Source: Amaurobius ferox
Lineage: Eukaryota > Arthropoda > Arachnida > Araneae > Amaurobiidae
Assembly: GCA_951213105.1 (NCBI GenBank)
Contig: OX578140.1
Span: forward strand, 116,792,653-116,856,652
Direction: 5' to 3'
Length of the DNA: 64,000 bases
The position numbers and the translations under genes were made by a program. This document shows, piece by piece, positions 50,301-58,678 of this stretch. Numbering within the stretch: the stretch's first letter is position 1; each line of letters starts with the position of its first letter. The notes beneath the pieces were generated by a model. The model saw only the letters and a list, made by a program, of their open reading frames with translations, did not search any database and was not told the origin of the DNA.

Positions 50301-52495
50301 TTTTTCACTTTTTTAGGTATATTATTTTCATCTTCATTTAACCTTTCCTGGTAAATATAACTAATGGCATTACCACCAAGATAATAACCTTTAAGGCAAG
50401 TCATAGCTTTCTGACAAATACTATGATCCTGAAATATTATTTCAACTGAAGATATATTGTTTATAAACTTTATTCTACAGTTGAAACTTTTAAGTTTCTC
50501 TGATAAACTATTTTTAATGGCTTTTGGCGTCATTTGAGGAAGATTTGAAACTAATAATATGTATTGCATGTTATCAGTTACTGATCGATTTGGTAACTTT
50601 TGAAGAATGTCCTCGAATTGTACACATTTGTTTGCTGCAGTAATTAAAGACCGTTTTGTTGAAGCACCACAAATTAGATTTATATATATATGATGCTTGT
50701 AGCGCATCTCCAGTAGAAAGTGAGTAAAGTCTGAGTCACTAGACACCAAAACAACTGCTGAATTGCTCATTCGGTGGCGATTTTGAAATCTTTGTAAACA
50801 TGATTGAAGCCTTTTATCAGCAGCATTTTTATTAAGAGAGCAAATATGCATAAGTGTAACAGATGCTTGTTCCAATTCTTTCACAACAGTATTACTTAAC
50901 CTTGATACATCACAAGCTGCAGAAAATTCATCTTCTGTTCGCCCTTCATAAAACATCTCGCGTACACAATTAGCAAAATCAACAGCAGATTTCTTAGAAG
51001 GCAAGGTACAATTTTCAATGTCCCAAAATACAGAAATAAATGCTTCTTTATTACTTATACTTGGATTAAAATTACTAAGACTTGATGTAGTATCCATAAT
51101 ACTAGAAGTCATAGATAACTCACTCATTACTTCACTTTCTTCACTTTCATCTGTGGAATCAGAATCATCTGAAAAACTCAGAGAAGCTAAATTTTCAACA
51201 GAATATTCAGGAACAGTGACAAAGCCATCATTTGATAGGTCTATCAAATCTAAAGTTTCCTTACTTAAGCTATTAGCAGAAGTCTGAGACACAGCATTTA
51301 CATTTTCATCATCAGAAAAATCAATTAATTTAACATTTTCAATACCTGAACAATCGGAAAATTGAGAAGCAACAAAAGAATCATCTTCATCAGAGAATTC
51401 TATTAACTGAAAACTTTCGTCAGGCTCAGTATTTAGTCTTTGAAAAGACAATAAAGGAACTATATTACTTGTATCAGGTTCAGGTTCTTGCATTTTTGGT
51501 TGAATCTTGTTTTTTCTATTCCTTCTTTTCTTTTCATTGACAGAATTTTGAGAATTTTCTTTCCATCCTTGTTTTACATTCACTTTCTTGTGCTGAGTGT
51601 CTTTCAATTTATATTGTATAGGTCGAGTAGTTTTCTTGTTAGGTAATCTAACATTAGTAGCATTCTGTGTAAAATTTGTTTGGAATTCAATATTTTGTGG
51701 AATAAAATTATGTCTAGTATAATTCGAATTTATTTGTTTAGGAATTTGTGCCATTTGATTGGGTGAAGGGTATCTTGGAATGGGAAAGCCACCACTGTGT
51801 CTGATACCTTGCTCCATTCCCATAAACCTTACATTATTTTGAAATCGTGGCTGTCGAAAATTTCCTCTAGGTGACTGAAACCTGAATCCTCCTGGATGTC
51901 GAACTTGTGGTGAACTCTGATTGACAGATTGCAATGAAGAATTCCTGGGATGTTGTTGAAATTTATTAATGGAATCTGGAGGTTTAAAATCAATTTGGTG
52001 ATTTTGATTAAAATGCTTAGGAGGATATGTGGATTTAGGAGCACATTGGGATTTATTTTCACTTTCCATGATCCTCCTGGGGGGTCTAAACTGAGATGAT
52101 GCAACATCTTTAGAACTAGATGCTTTTTCATCATTTTTATCATAAACAATAATCTTTGCAGGCTTTTTTTCATTTTGCACAGAAGTACGGTTGGCATTTT
52201 TGGTATATTTATATTGATTGGTATTTTTATCAGATGCAGGATCTAAAAGCAGATTTTTTGGTTTATTACTAATGTTAGAATGCTGAAAACAATCATCATC
52301 AACATTACTTGAATGACCAATGCCAGAAGATTTTGAAGAGGTAGTTTCTCGAGATGTACCAGATTTCGGAAGTTGTGGAGAACTTTGATATTGTTTCTTT
52401 TTATAAAATTCTTTTTTAGAATTTTTTTCCTTAACTGGATTTCCCTGACTACAACTAGCAGACCCTCGGCCTGATTGCTGCTTTCTTGACGACAT
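10360..52495 (-). CDS. NYN-RRM-DEAH helicase-RBR ubiquitin ligase fusion gene (five coding exons, whole span)
   Basis: Coding exons in order are 52495-45731, 42938-42726, 31021-30801, 24887-24809 and 10548-10360. Every junction has GT/AG ends and reading-frame phases agree (0, 0, 2, 0), giving about 2,488 residues. The tail has the layout of plant DEAH11/DEAH12 proteins: DEAH helicase followed by RING1-IBR-RING2. The front adds a MARF1-like NYN nuclease domain and an RRM. From family knowledge, DEAH helicases remodel RNA or RNPs, NYN domains are metal-dependent RNases, and RBR ligases transfer ubiquitin through a RING2 cysteine. A role in RNA surveillance coupled to ubiquitination is inference. 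The ATG at 52495 lies two bases inside the exon, after an acceptor at 52499-52498, so at least one upstream exon exists and could extend the N-terminus. No promoter was identified. Introns of 2.8, 11.7, 5.9 and 14.3 kb are full of transposons. Confidence 0.9.
11654..12124. mobile_element. Tc1-type non-autonomous element (471 bp)
   Basis: The left end is TA+CACTCTATTGGAAAAAAAATT. The right end read inversely is TA+CACTCATATAGAGAAAGATT. The TA flank on both sides is the Tc1/mariner duplication. No transposase frame remains. Inverted ends match imperfectly, so the call is moderate. Confidence 0.5.
14170..14560 (+). pseudogene. Tc1-like transposase fragment (N-terminal helix-turn-helix half)
   Basis: Spliced over several frames, the translation shows a typical Tc1 order: [11 protein letters not shown], then [18 protein letters not shown], then a [14 protein letters not shown] block and VFSD-like SLNADD. 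The catalytic second half is missing. Stops and shifts make it dead. Orientation is plus, opposite to the host gene. Confidence 0.7.
15946..17669 (+). mobile_element. pogo/Tigger deletion derivative with TA target duplication
   Basis: The left end CAGCACAACCTCGAAAATCC and the inverse of the right end CAGTACAACCTCGAAAATCC differ by one base in 20; both are flanked by TA. This is the classic Tigger terminal form. The 1,724-bp interior has a poly-T tract, a poly-C tract (16213-16226) and, near the right end, transposase C-terminal remains. Confidence 0.85.
17060..17390 (+). pseudogene. Tigger transposase C-terminal remnant
   Basis: Translation gives [17 protein letters not shown], then [20 protein letters not shown] and a final YRIKK-like stretch, typical of the tail after the DDE domain of Tigger/JRK proteins. 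In-frame stops interrupt it. No catalytic block was found upstream within the element. Confidence 0.65.
18236..18465. repeat. Palindromic TA minisatellite followed by a triplet repeat
   Basis: Repeats of AGGTTATATATACCTATATATAT alternate so that each unit is nearly self-complementary (18236-18390). They are followed by a degenerate TAC/CTG triplet run (about 18410-18462). A poly-C tract occurs further on at 18683-18699. Confidence 0.8.
19211..21964 (+). mobile_element. 5'-truncated Jockey-type non-LTR retrotransposon
   Basis: The element carries reverse transcriptase and RNase H regions and ends in a poly-A tract at about 21950-21964. The 7-mer CATTTAA lies just before it (19204-19210) and just after it (21965-21971), a plausible target duplication. 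The endonuclease region and ORF1 are missing, as expected for a 5' truncation. It is antisense to the host gene. Confidence 0.8.
19461..21651 (+). pseudogene. Jockey-like reverse transcriptase / RNase H polyprotein remnant
   Basis: Reverse transcriptase blocks in order are [64 protein letters not shown] and [11 protein letters not shown]. The usual YADD is YADN here, a change at a metal-binding position. A frameshift occurs near 20440, an in-frame TAA at 21088-21090 and another shift near 21340. RNase H blocks [10 protein letters not shown] and [21 protein letters not shown] follow. Homology starts before the first ATG, around 19270, with a [15 protein letters not shown] stretch. Confidence 0.85.
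22436..22776. repeat. Diverged tandem duplication, period about 163-172 bp
   Basis: Two copies share TTAACC-TAATAATTA blocks (22455 and 22618), a GCTAGTTTAGTCAAT block and CTGAATTGCGCAATC (22574 and 22746). No coding content. Confidence 0.75.
24809..24887 (-). CDS. Exon completing the IBR zinc-binding domain (79 nt)
   Basis: The acceptor TTTTTTAG is followed by A TGT GAA at 24887, and the donor TTG AAG|GTAAGT ends at 24809. The first base completes an Arg codon (CG+A) left by the upstream exon. The peptide [11 protein letters not shown] supplies the final Cys, His and Cys of the IBR pattern C-x4-C...C-x2-C-x4-C-x2-C-x4-H-x4-C. A linker rich in Ser and Lys leads to RING2. Without this exon the IBR would lack three ligands, which strongly supports its inclusion. 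Confidence 0.87.
27355..27502. repeat. Exact 74-bp tandem duplication
   Basis: Bases 27355-27428 and 27429-27502 read identically by eye. A third, diverged partial copy begins near 27606. The surrounding 27240-27640 region also looks like an older duplication, with the CTTCATTTCATTAA block repeated. Confidence 0.85.
28033..30952. repeat. 1.45-kb tandem duplication spanning the IBR exon's 3' part
   Basis: Unit 1 (about 28033-29503) and unit 2 (about 29504-30952) align almost end to end with few differences. The breakpoint lies inside the IBR exon, so unit 1 carries only the 3' part of that exon. Unit 2 ends inside the intact exon. Both units contain five spaced TGTCATTCACCTGTC-like motifs. 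Confidence 0.88.
29335..29503 (-). pseudogene. Degenerate duplicate of the IBR exon (3' part)
   Basis: The copy preserves [13 protein letters not shown] and [11 protein letters not shown] sequence and the GTAAG donor. It has no acceptor, because duplication began inside the exon. A long poly-T tract (about 29380-29406) breaks the frame, and one IBR cysteine is Tyr (ICTR became IYTQ). It sits in the intron downstream of the good exon and should be skipped. Confidence 0.85.
30801..31021 (-). CDS. Exon encoding the end of RING1 and most of the IBR domain
   Basis: The acceptor TTAG precedes AAT TGT at 31021, and the donor ACTCG|GTAAG ends the exon at 30801 (221 nt, leaving phase 2). The peptide starts [13 protein letters not shown], supplies the last RING1 cysteine and a helical linker, then gives the IBR pattern [14 protein letters not shown] and [13 protein letters not shown]. 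The plant DEAH12 counterpart reads CPSPDCPSIYRV, a close match. A degenerate partial copy of this exon lies 1.45 kb downstream in gene orientation. Confidence 0.9.
31939..33466 (+). mobile_element. Tc1/mariner element, both ends present, decayed
   Basis: Ends CACTGACTTCCAAGAGTTAA and, inverted from the right side, CACTGGCTTCTAAAAGTTAA differ at three positions and are flanked by TA on both sides. The length, 1,528 bp, is normal for Tc1. The transposase inside is in the plus orientation and broken. Confidence 0.88.
32212..33236 (+). pseudogene. Tc1-like transposase, frameshifted
   Basis: Start [13 protein letters not shown] is followed by shifts near 32285 and 32330. Then come the [18 protein letters not shown] helix-turn-helix block, the first catalytic block LLFTDKSRF (32648 region), and MDNTARPH with [10 protein letters not shown] carrying the second D and the E (DD34E type). 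A TGA after CSQHVN and a shift between about 32840 and 32930 disrupt the frame. Catalytic residues remain readable, so decay is moderate. Confidence 0.88.
34170..34575. repeat. Approximately 183-bp tandem repeat with a perfect hairpin
   Basis: Two to three copies share TTTTGTTTTGTTAG and GCCAAATTGA-like blocks. In the last copy, AAGTGGGACTGT (34481-34492) and its perfect inverse (34500-34511) form 12-bp arms with a 7-base loop. Confidence 0.65.
34683..34907 (+). repeat. LINE-tail-like dispersed repeat, copy 1
   Basis: About 225 bp ending with CAGACAGACATTGTC and a TTTTATTATATAGA tail. It matches 40590-40815 almost throughout, including CCGATTGCCAAATTTCGTAG and GTCGCTGAGCCTATAG. A repeated short tail after a CAGACAGACA run resembles RTE-type LINE ends, but no coding part is attached. 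Confidence 0.6.
34990..36312 (-). repeat. Tandem array of tRNA-derived SINE-like units, period 237-245 bp
   Basis: Five tRNA-like heads and six tails repeat at about 237-245 bp (GGAAGGACTT at 35088, 35332, 35568, 35813, 36058 and 36302). Read on the minus strand, each head has an A-box-like TAGCCCAGTGGTTAGC and a B box GGTTCGATTCC (for example 36134-36124), the two parts of an internal RNA polymerase III promoter. The tail ends GGTCTAAATTGGGTGAATAA before the next unit. Open frames across the array are not genes. SINEs normally disperse singly, so a head-to-tail array is unusual. Confidence 0.85.
36313..36416. repeat. Simple ATCATTTAAAAT/CCAT-rich repeat
   Basis: Degenerate repeats of CATCATTTAAAATATCCA-type sequence between the SINE array and the Tigger element. 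Confidence 0.6.
37100..38625 (+). pseudogene. Tigger/jerky-like transposase, frameshifted
   Basis: The start [24 protein letters not shown] region has an early TAA. A CENPB-type DNA-binding part contains [15 protein letters not shown] and [11 protein letters not shown]. The DDE core has [16 protein letters not shown], then FVIDNCIAH, then [11 protein letters not shown], giving three catalytic Asp residues. Shifts occur near 37575-37650 and 38148. An acidic tail ends at 38625. All three acids survive but the reading frame does not. Confidence 0.88.
38867..39981 (+). mobile_element. hAT (Buster-type) insertion inside the Tigger element
   Basis: Inverted ends CAGTGTTTCCCAAC and CAGTGTCTCCCAAC (13 of 14) bound 1,115 bp. 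The 8-bp duplication GTCTATAT flanks both sides (38859-38866 and 39982-39989), with central TA as in Buster hATs. A poly-G tract lies near 39910-39921. Like the 7.5-kb copy, it retains only the transposase 3' part. Confidence 0.9.
39031..39690 (+). pseudogene. hAT transposase C-terminal fragment with a stop
   Basis: The frame runs to a TGA at 39577-39579 inside the dimerisation domain. After the stop the homology continues in the same frame with [13 protein letters not shown] and LEPN. The block [17 protein letters not shown] aligns with FPSSYMVEAGFSHVN in the 7.7-kb copy. Residues before about 39031 are missing. Confidence 0.85.
40590..40815 (+). repeat. LINE-tail-like dispersed repeat, copy 2
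   Basis: Second copy of the 34683-34907 sequence in the same orientation, sharing GATTGCCAAATTTC, GGTCGCTGAGCCTATAG and the CAGACAGACA run. The two copies flank the SINE array and Tigger block. Confidence 0.6.
41430..42204. repeat. Local tandem duplications, period about 158 bp and a looser copy
   Basis: 41894-42051 and 42052-42204 are clear copies (GATGCACAGAAATTAAG, ACAACACTAAATATAAATTA and ATCACGATTTT shared). Upstream, 41440-41580 and 41615-41740 share ACTACAATAATTTATT and a TTTCATTCAT tail. No coding content. Confidence 0.75.
42726..42938 (-). CDS. Exon encoding RING1 of the RBR module (71 codons)
   Basis: The acceptor TTAG is followed by TGT GAA at 42938, and the donor GGG|GTAAGT lies at 42726/42725; both junctions are in phase 0. 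The peptide contains CPVCCDE, then [10 protein letters not shown], then SCEH near the end. With the NCYAPI start of the next exon this completes a C3HC4 RING1. Plant DEAH11/12 proteins have the same block directly after the KH-like region. RING1 binds the E2 enzyme in RBR ligases (family knowledge). The exon is too short and too isolated to be found by open-frame length alone. Confidence 0.9.
42939..45730 (-). other. Intron 1 of the coding region (2.8 kb)
   Basis: Donor GTGAGT at 45730 and acceptor TTAG at 42939. AT-rich sequence; a piece around 43910-44020 (GTGCACCAAATTTCATTACC) resembles a LINE tail but is too short to name. No other structure seen. Confidence 0.75.
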
Positions 52496-52497
52496 AC
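45731..52497 (-). CDS. Exon with NYN, RRM, repeats and DEAH helicase core (residues 1-2255)
   Basis: This is a single open exon. Residues 1-350 are low complexity, rich in S, N, Q, R and G. Acidic LI(D/E)FSDD motifs start near residues 364, 390, 417 and 439. The NYN domain (about 486-640) has FWDIEN with D492, NAADKRL with D560 and SSDSDF with D587 and D589, all positions expected for the catalytic acids. An RRM-like domain starts near 643 (LLVSNLP). Five 20-residue repeats occupy 750-849, followed by a charged helical region. Helicase motifs are motif [10 protein letters not shown] with K1081, TQPRK, DEAH 1172-1175, SAT 1204-1206, [12 protein letters not shown], and motif [11 protein letters not shown] from 1375. 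HA2/winged-helix and OB-like regions follow, then KH-like segments up to residue 2255. The donor is ATG|GTGAGT at 45731/45730; the open frame runs on to a stop at 45683 inside the intron. No helicase motif residue is missing. Confidence 0.93.
49949..50248 (-). repeat. Five exact-length 60-bp tandem repeats inside the coding exon
   Basis: Five consecutive 20-residue units (residues 750-849) follow the pattern [19 protein letters not shown] with substitutions. Spacing is exactly 60 bp, so the frame is kept. The units combine an amphipathic DLLFD/DLLLD core with a basic SQKDK end. They lie between the RRM and the pre-helicase region and look like linear binding motifs in a flexible linker (inference). 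Confidence 0.9.
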
Positions 52498-52756
52498 CTA
52501 AAAGAAAATATTTAACTAAAGTCCACAGATAGAAATAATGAATAACAAGGATTATAGAATTTTAAATATAATTACTTCATACATTTTACTGACAAAATTA
52601 AGTTGGAAGCTTTAAAGAATAATTTTACATAATATGTTACTTATATAAATTTTATGAGTTATACAATCAACACGTAACACAGCCAAAAGGTGAAGGGATT
52701 ACGGATCATATGTCATTGGTTACACAATATTTTATTGTATGTCCCCTCCCATCTTT
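52498..52756 (-). other. Sequence upstream of the first recognised exon
   Basis: Begins with the acceptor TTTTCTTTTAG at 52508-52498. No exon or promoter recognised in the rest. Confidence 0.5.
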
Positions 52757-55700
52757 CAGGGCTCGAAATTAACGGTGGTCCGTTGGTCCGAGACCACAAA
52801 AACACTCAACGGACCAGCAGAATATAAATTATACTGGTCCGTCGGACTAGTAACCTTTTATTCTCATTTCCCTCTCGTAAATTAAAATTTCCCCTCAGCA
52901 TTTATATAAACAAAGACGATATTCAACAGTCTGGGGAAAGTAAACAATACTGCTTTCATGTTTGTAATTTTATAACCTCTATAAAACCTCTATAAAAAAC
53001 CTCTATAAAAAAACATAGGAGCAGCTGAAAGGGATCCCTTTCCTAGGGTTACAGGTACAGAAATCTTCAGAATCTCACAGTTCACAAACATTAGAATAAA
53101 TTCACTTTACAAATCAATTTTCAAGAACCCCCCTCCCCAGAACATTATTTTTCATATTAAAATTTCATTATTAGTTTTAACGTCATTAAACTAAAACAAA
53201 CTTTGTTAACCCTTTCGGGACGATTGGCACGCCCACGTGTCGGCTGCGAACTTGCATTCAAGGACCGATGGCACACACTCGTGACAGAGGAAACTTTACC
53301 CTAAACGGCGAGAGGCACGCATGCGTGCCTTCACGTGGAACGTTTTAATTTGTCTACTAGATGGCGTTAAATTTCTGTAGAACTAACTTCAATGTATTTT
53401 GCAGATACATGACCTTGGCATAAGGAGAATCCAATGAATTATATCTCCATTTGGAGCGGTGAAACATGATTTTGTAATATAAACAGACAGAGCAATTCTC
53501 GCAGCATCAACAATTTTATAATTGAGTTTCGGGTTTTGTTTTTATTTCAGCGTTATGACTTTGTTGGTGAATCATAGGAATATAAGAGAGTATTTTTTTG
53601 TTGTTTGGGTTTTACAGGCAGTGAAATTATTCGTTTATTTCGGATAAAAGAATGGAAGCAACTAAGAAGTATTTTGTATTCAGATTTGTATGAAAAATAT
53701 ACATCAAATAGAAAATAAATATTTCTTTTATTCCTGAAAAATGTAGATTTCTGTGTTGAATAGGTGATTTTTAGTGAATTTTTTTCGAGAGTTAGGCTTA
53801 GCACAAAAAAATTGCCGTCCTTTGGCAACAGTTCGGAAACGAAGCACTCCATCTTTTGGGCCGCGGAAGTTCCGGAATGCCGCCATCCCGAAAGGGTTAA
53901 CTCCATGGGATTATGGTGCCAGCGAGTTTCCCACAGTCAGAATTTTCAAGGGTAGCGAACAGGCTGGTCGCCGACAGTAGAGGACATTTTTAGCAGTGAC
54001 TGGGGGGTGACAAGAAAGGAGCATTTCTAATTACTTTGGTATCACCCCTTGTGGGTCAGGTTTTTCAAATCAGGTGAATTGCGAGTTAATGCGAGGACGA
54101 CTTCCAGCTCTTTTCAGTCACATGTTTTTATATTCCAAGTATCATAGCAGATTTTCTAAACATTTTAGGTAGAAATTTAAGGAATTTTTTACAAAATTTT
54201 AGGAAAGTTTTAGGAGCTAATTTTTATTATTTCTATTATTAGTACTGTTTAATTACCGTTTTTTGCATAAATGAAAGTAGAATTGATACACAGAACAAAC
54301 ATCATTAAAAGATAAAGGTATTTTTGAATATTTTTTCTGTTTCATTTTTCATTTTAATGCCCTGTAGACTTGAAAATTTAAATTATCACTTAGCATCCAG
54401 TGACCACTTTATCACAGGTATTTTTTGTGTAAATATATACATACGTACACACTATATATATGTATGTTAGAAAAGTGTTAGTTTAGTTTTCAAACTACTT
54501 TATATAAACAGAAGAAGAAAATCTTAATATAATTAACAAGAAAAGAATCCAAAAAGCCCAAAATCACATTTTAAATTTTTCAAGAACTGTAGAATAAAAT
54601 ACGGCCTTAAGAGCAAACTTCTAGCTGGTAAGTTAGTATAGTTATTGCATGTAACATTCAAGGATTGCGTACAAGGCTTAAAGCAAATAATGCTAATAAA
54701 AGCCAATTTATTTTGTGAATTTGTGAAAAGTGTTTATCTGTTAGCCTTGAACCCTCGTAGTAGCCGGGAACACGATTGACAGCTATTTTAAATCTATGCA
54801 GATTGAATGTGCCCGCGCAGCATGTATATTGTTATTACATGCAGTGGAATTGTCGTTATCGCATGTATCGTACGCAGATTACATGCACCCGCTAATAAAA
54901 GATGATTCATTTTATACACAGCAGCCGTATCATTACTCGTGTACCCGCATTGCGGTCGGAAATGCGATTGATAGCTACTTAATGAGCTGTACTGTTGGCC
55001 GTAACTTCCGCGTGTAGCTGAGGTGTGTGATCGACAGCAACTTCATAAACTGCATCATTAGTTATGAATTGTGCATGTTGCTACATCATTAGTGTTGGAA
55101 ACTTTGTTCTGTTTTCATCGTGATTCTTGTTTCACCTGAACGTGTTTTCATTTTTGGAATGGTTTTTCCGTTCTATTCCGTTAGAATGGTTTTTCCACAA
55201 AGAAAGAGAAACTTCATGATTTATCTAGTAAATATGAGGAAGCACACTATTCAACAATCAAATCCGTATTTTCTACTTTATTTCTTTGAGAGAGATTAAA
55301 GGCTTCTACATTTGTTAACTTACACTGGAGATTCCTAAGATATTCTGTGGAAATTCCCACTCCCACAAACCAAAGAATCTCCCCTAAACTCCGATCTGTA
55401 AATGATCACGTAGACCATCCATCTTGCGATCATATTTCACTAAAACCACCCGCGGATGGAGGGGATTTAACCATTGAGAATCAGCGATTTTGTCGTGATT
55501 GACACTTTTGTCATCTTTGTAAAAGATGAGTGCTATTTTAAACAACAATTTAATTTCTGAAGACTTTTTTAACATCGATTGCCGTATGAATGGAATGGAT
55601 TCGGGCGATAGTAGAGTAAATTTGATGCCGCAGCTTTACAATTACAAAATTTTAGGATGAATAAAAAATTTTAGATGTAATTTTAGGAATTTAAGGGAAG

Positions 55701-55919
55701 CTTCAAATAAATAGGAATTTTAGGTAGAACGCGATCCCCGATATTCTGACTAAGACAAAGGCTGATGTGTGGGAGTCAGTACTCTTGTGGTAATTTTGAG
55801 AACGCCTGCATTTTTTTTTTTTTTGCTCATTCCCGTGTGTTCATGTTTTTTGTGCATGTATATTGTTTATTTGCTTCTTTGATCAACTGCTTTATAAAAG
55901 TTTTGATTGCAGATTTAAT
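52757..55919. other. Possible left part of a decayed hAT element
   Basis: Bases from 52757 read CAGGGCTCGAAATTAACGG followed by GGTCCG/CGGACC inverted repeats, a form I associate with KIAA1586/ZNF862-type hAT ends. Transposase remnants start near 55920. A piggyBac MITE has inserted at 53206-53900. Between 53900 and 55900 there is moderate-GC sequence (54750-55080) and repeated AAATTTTAGG phrases, but no protein recognised. The right end is not resolved. Confidence 0.35.
53210..53896. mobile_element. piggyBac-type MITE (687 bp)
   Basis: TTAA at 53206-53209 and 53897-53900 flanks inverted ends CCCTTTCGGGACG and (inverse of right) CCCTTTCGGGATG. TTAA duplication plus CCCTTTC ends is typical of piggyBac. 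No transposase remains. The ends are GC-rich, unlike the interior. Confidence 0.85.
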
Positions 55920-58085
55920 ATGGCACAACAAACAACACTATTTTCATTCTTGGGCAAGTCCGATAAGAAAGCATGTGATGGTCGTTTAGAGAGGCCACTA
56001 GTTACCGCAGTACAAAAGACTGCAGATGAAATAGTAAGTGATGCATGTTCCCCTTATGCAACTGCTAATAAAAGAAAAAAAAACATAGACCTAGGTTGGT
56101 TCAGTCCTACTGGTTTGATAAGTTTTCTTGGATTGACAGAAGACCAGGGTGTTTGCAAATTGCAAACAATTTGCAAAAAATTCCCAACTATTTGAGATTC
56201 CAAATCCCGATTAATCACTGTTTATACTCCATGTAAAATTGAAACTTTGAGAATTCATGACTCCACTAAAAGTCAAGAGAGTGCATCACTACAGAAGATG
56301 CAAAGAAAACCCTAGTGTCCACTCCACTGACAAAATGCATTCTGAGAGCTTCATCAGAGAAAATTAAACAAATGAGCATCTACTTTAACACAGCTTATTA
56401 CATTGCATATCATTCCAAACCATTGTCAGGCTATGAAAAACAAATTGAACTATCGAAGGAATGTGGCTTACAAATAAATGAATGCTATGGCAATAGAACT
56501 GAGTGTACATCTTTTATCAGTTGTATTTCAACATGCATTACACAGAATGTGTTGCCCGGCCACACAAATAGCTACTGTAAGCCTTCGGATCAGCCGTGTG
56601 GTTTGGGCTTTTCACAGAATGTGTTGTAAGAAATAACAAATTCTCCATGCGCTACTCCCCTGGTTGATGGTTCCACAGATAGTGCTAATCTGTCTCGTAT
56701 TGTGATGCACATGCGGTACATAAAAGATTTTGAAGTAAAAGAATCATTTCTCTCCCTGACACCCCAGAAGTTGGAAGCAGCACAAGGATATTTTGATGAA
56801 ATTTTAAATGCCTTTGAAAAGCATGAACTGCCATACAAGAAACCTGGTTGGCTTATTGGACTAGGAACTGCTGGTGCAGAGAATATGGCTGGTGAGAAAA
56901 ATGGTTTAGGTTCCAAACTTAAAGAAGTTTGCCCTCAGCTCATACAGATTCAATGTGTGGCTCACCGGTTGCAGTTAGCTGTATTAGATGCCTGTTCAAA
57001 AATTGCATATATTGGACAAATTGAAAAAAAAATTACAGCTATTTTCAAGTTTTACCATAAATCACCAAAAAGATTGCATGAACTGAATAATGTTGCTTCC
57101 TTATTGTAAACCGAAATTGTGAAACTCTGGGATCTGAATAGTGTTTGTTGAGTCATTAGCAAAAAAAGAACACTGGAAGCTCTGTTACATAGTTGGCAAC
57201 CTGTTGTCACACATTTAGAGGACAGTACAAACACATAGTAAGATGGACCTTTGGCAAAGAGAATTCTAAAATATTTGTGTTCATACAGATTTGTGAAATT
57301 TGCACATTTTTTACTGGATTTTTTGAACATTTTTACATCCATCTCACAAGACTTTCAAAATGAAAAAATTGTTATCAATGAAGTTAATTGTGCTGTAGAG
57401 AGAGGTCTCCTTAAGTAAGAAAGTCTGTTGACTATAAATGGGACAATGGTAGTACAGTTCCTAAGTTATTTTGATGAAGACACAGAAATATTTTTCATTC
57501 TACCCAACTAGCAAATGTAACAGAAGGTGAAGAATCTTGTAGGAAAGACAGGAAAGCTATTTTAGAACATGGAGAGAACTTTTAAAATCAAGATTCTGCA
57601 TTAGAAATTCACCAATATTAAAGGCAATGCAAGATTTTGACACTGCATCATGGTCAACAGGAAGAAAACTTGCAGAATATGGAAATAGTGACATGATCTT
57701 ATTAGCTACTTACTTCCAGTCAATACTGAAACTACTACACATAATCAATGAAGACAATGTTCTTGATGAGTGGTATGACTTGAAACAAGCATCCAGCGAC
57801 CTAATATTTGCTGAAATGTGCAGACATGCAGCAACTCATAATAGAAGATTTAAGATTTTAAGTAAACTCTTGGCCATTATTCAGTGCGTACCAGTTTCAA
57901 CAACTTCTTGTGAACATGGCTTCAGCACCATGAATAATAGAAAAAACACTTACCTTTCATCGCTGACTTTAGTAAATACAGATAACTTAATGAGTATTTG
58001 TATAAATGATACTTCAGTTAAAAATTTTGAACCAATGCCATCCATTCAACACTGGTTCTCTCCAGAAAGGAGGCCAAGATTTTGA
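55920..58085 (+). pseudogene. Decayed KIAA1586/ZNF862-like hAT transposase
   Basis: Pieces appear in order across frames. First is an MAQQTTLFSFLGKSDKK-type N-terminus (55920). Then IRIHDSTKSQESA-like and STDSANLSRIV regions, then WLIGLGTAGAENMAGEKNGL with IQCVAHRLQLAVLDA (56840-57000), and the dimerisation tail CVPVSTTSCEHGFSTMNN (57880-57950) with a stop at 58083. Several stops and shifts separate them. This is a different hAT lineage from the Buster-type copies. Confidence 0.8.
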
Positions 58086-58678
58086 CCAAGCCTATATAAC
58101 AGTAAGAATGCTTTGGGCTAGTTAGGCTAGTACACTTTTTTGTGGGCTACCATGGGCATGCACAGCACAGGGTAAGGGGTGGTGCTTGCGCCTCCACCCC
58201 TGGAATTGAAATTATTAGTATTTTGCCCTCCCCCCTTCGAAAAAATTGAGCCCCCCTGCAAGGAAAGCTGTGAGTGCAGATGTGGGCCAGTACATTTTTC
58301 TGTGGGCCACTAAGATTATTGACACTATTTGCACACCCTGCTTTATATCCAGCTTTGTTACCATAAAATCTAGAACTAGACAAAATTTTTCTTAATTCAA
58401 GCAAAAATGCTGAAATTTTATATTTTTTTAACATCGCAGCATAGAACAAAATTTGACATAATTATGCATAAAAGTGTTTATTTATGACTCAATGATTACA
58501 AGGCTTAATAGTTTTATCATTGTTGGGAAAAATAGCTGTAATACAATTTTTTTTTTGTTAATGACGTAATTAGTCCCCCTTGGGGGCAGGTTAACCCCTC
58601 ACCTCATTGTCAAGTATGGTATCAAACAAAGGATTTTTTCAAGCCCTTTAAAGTGAAGGATAACGCACTATAGTTGTA

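Noticed and set aside
58168..58262. Small CAGGG...CCCCTG element nested near the hAT right side
   Set aside because: Ends look MITE-like but no matching 8-bp target duplication is present.
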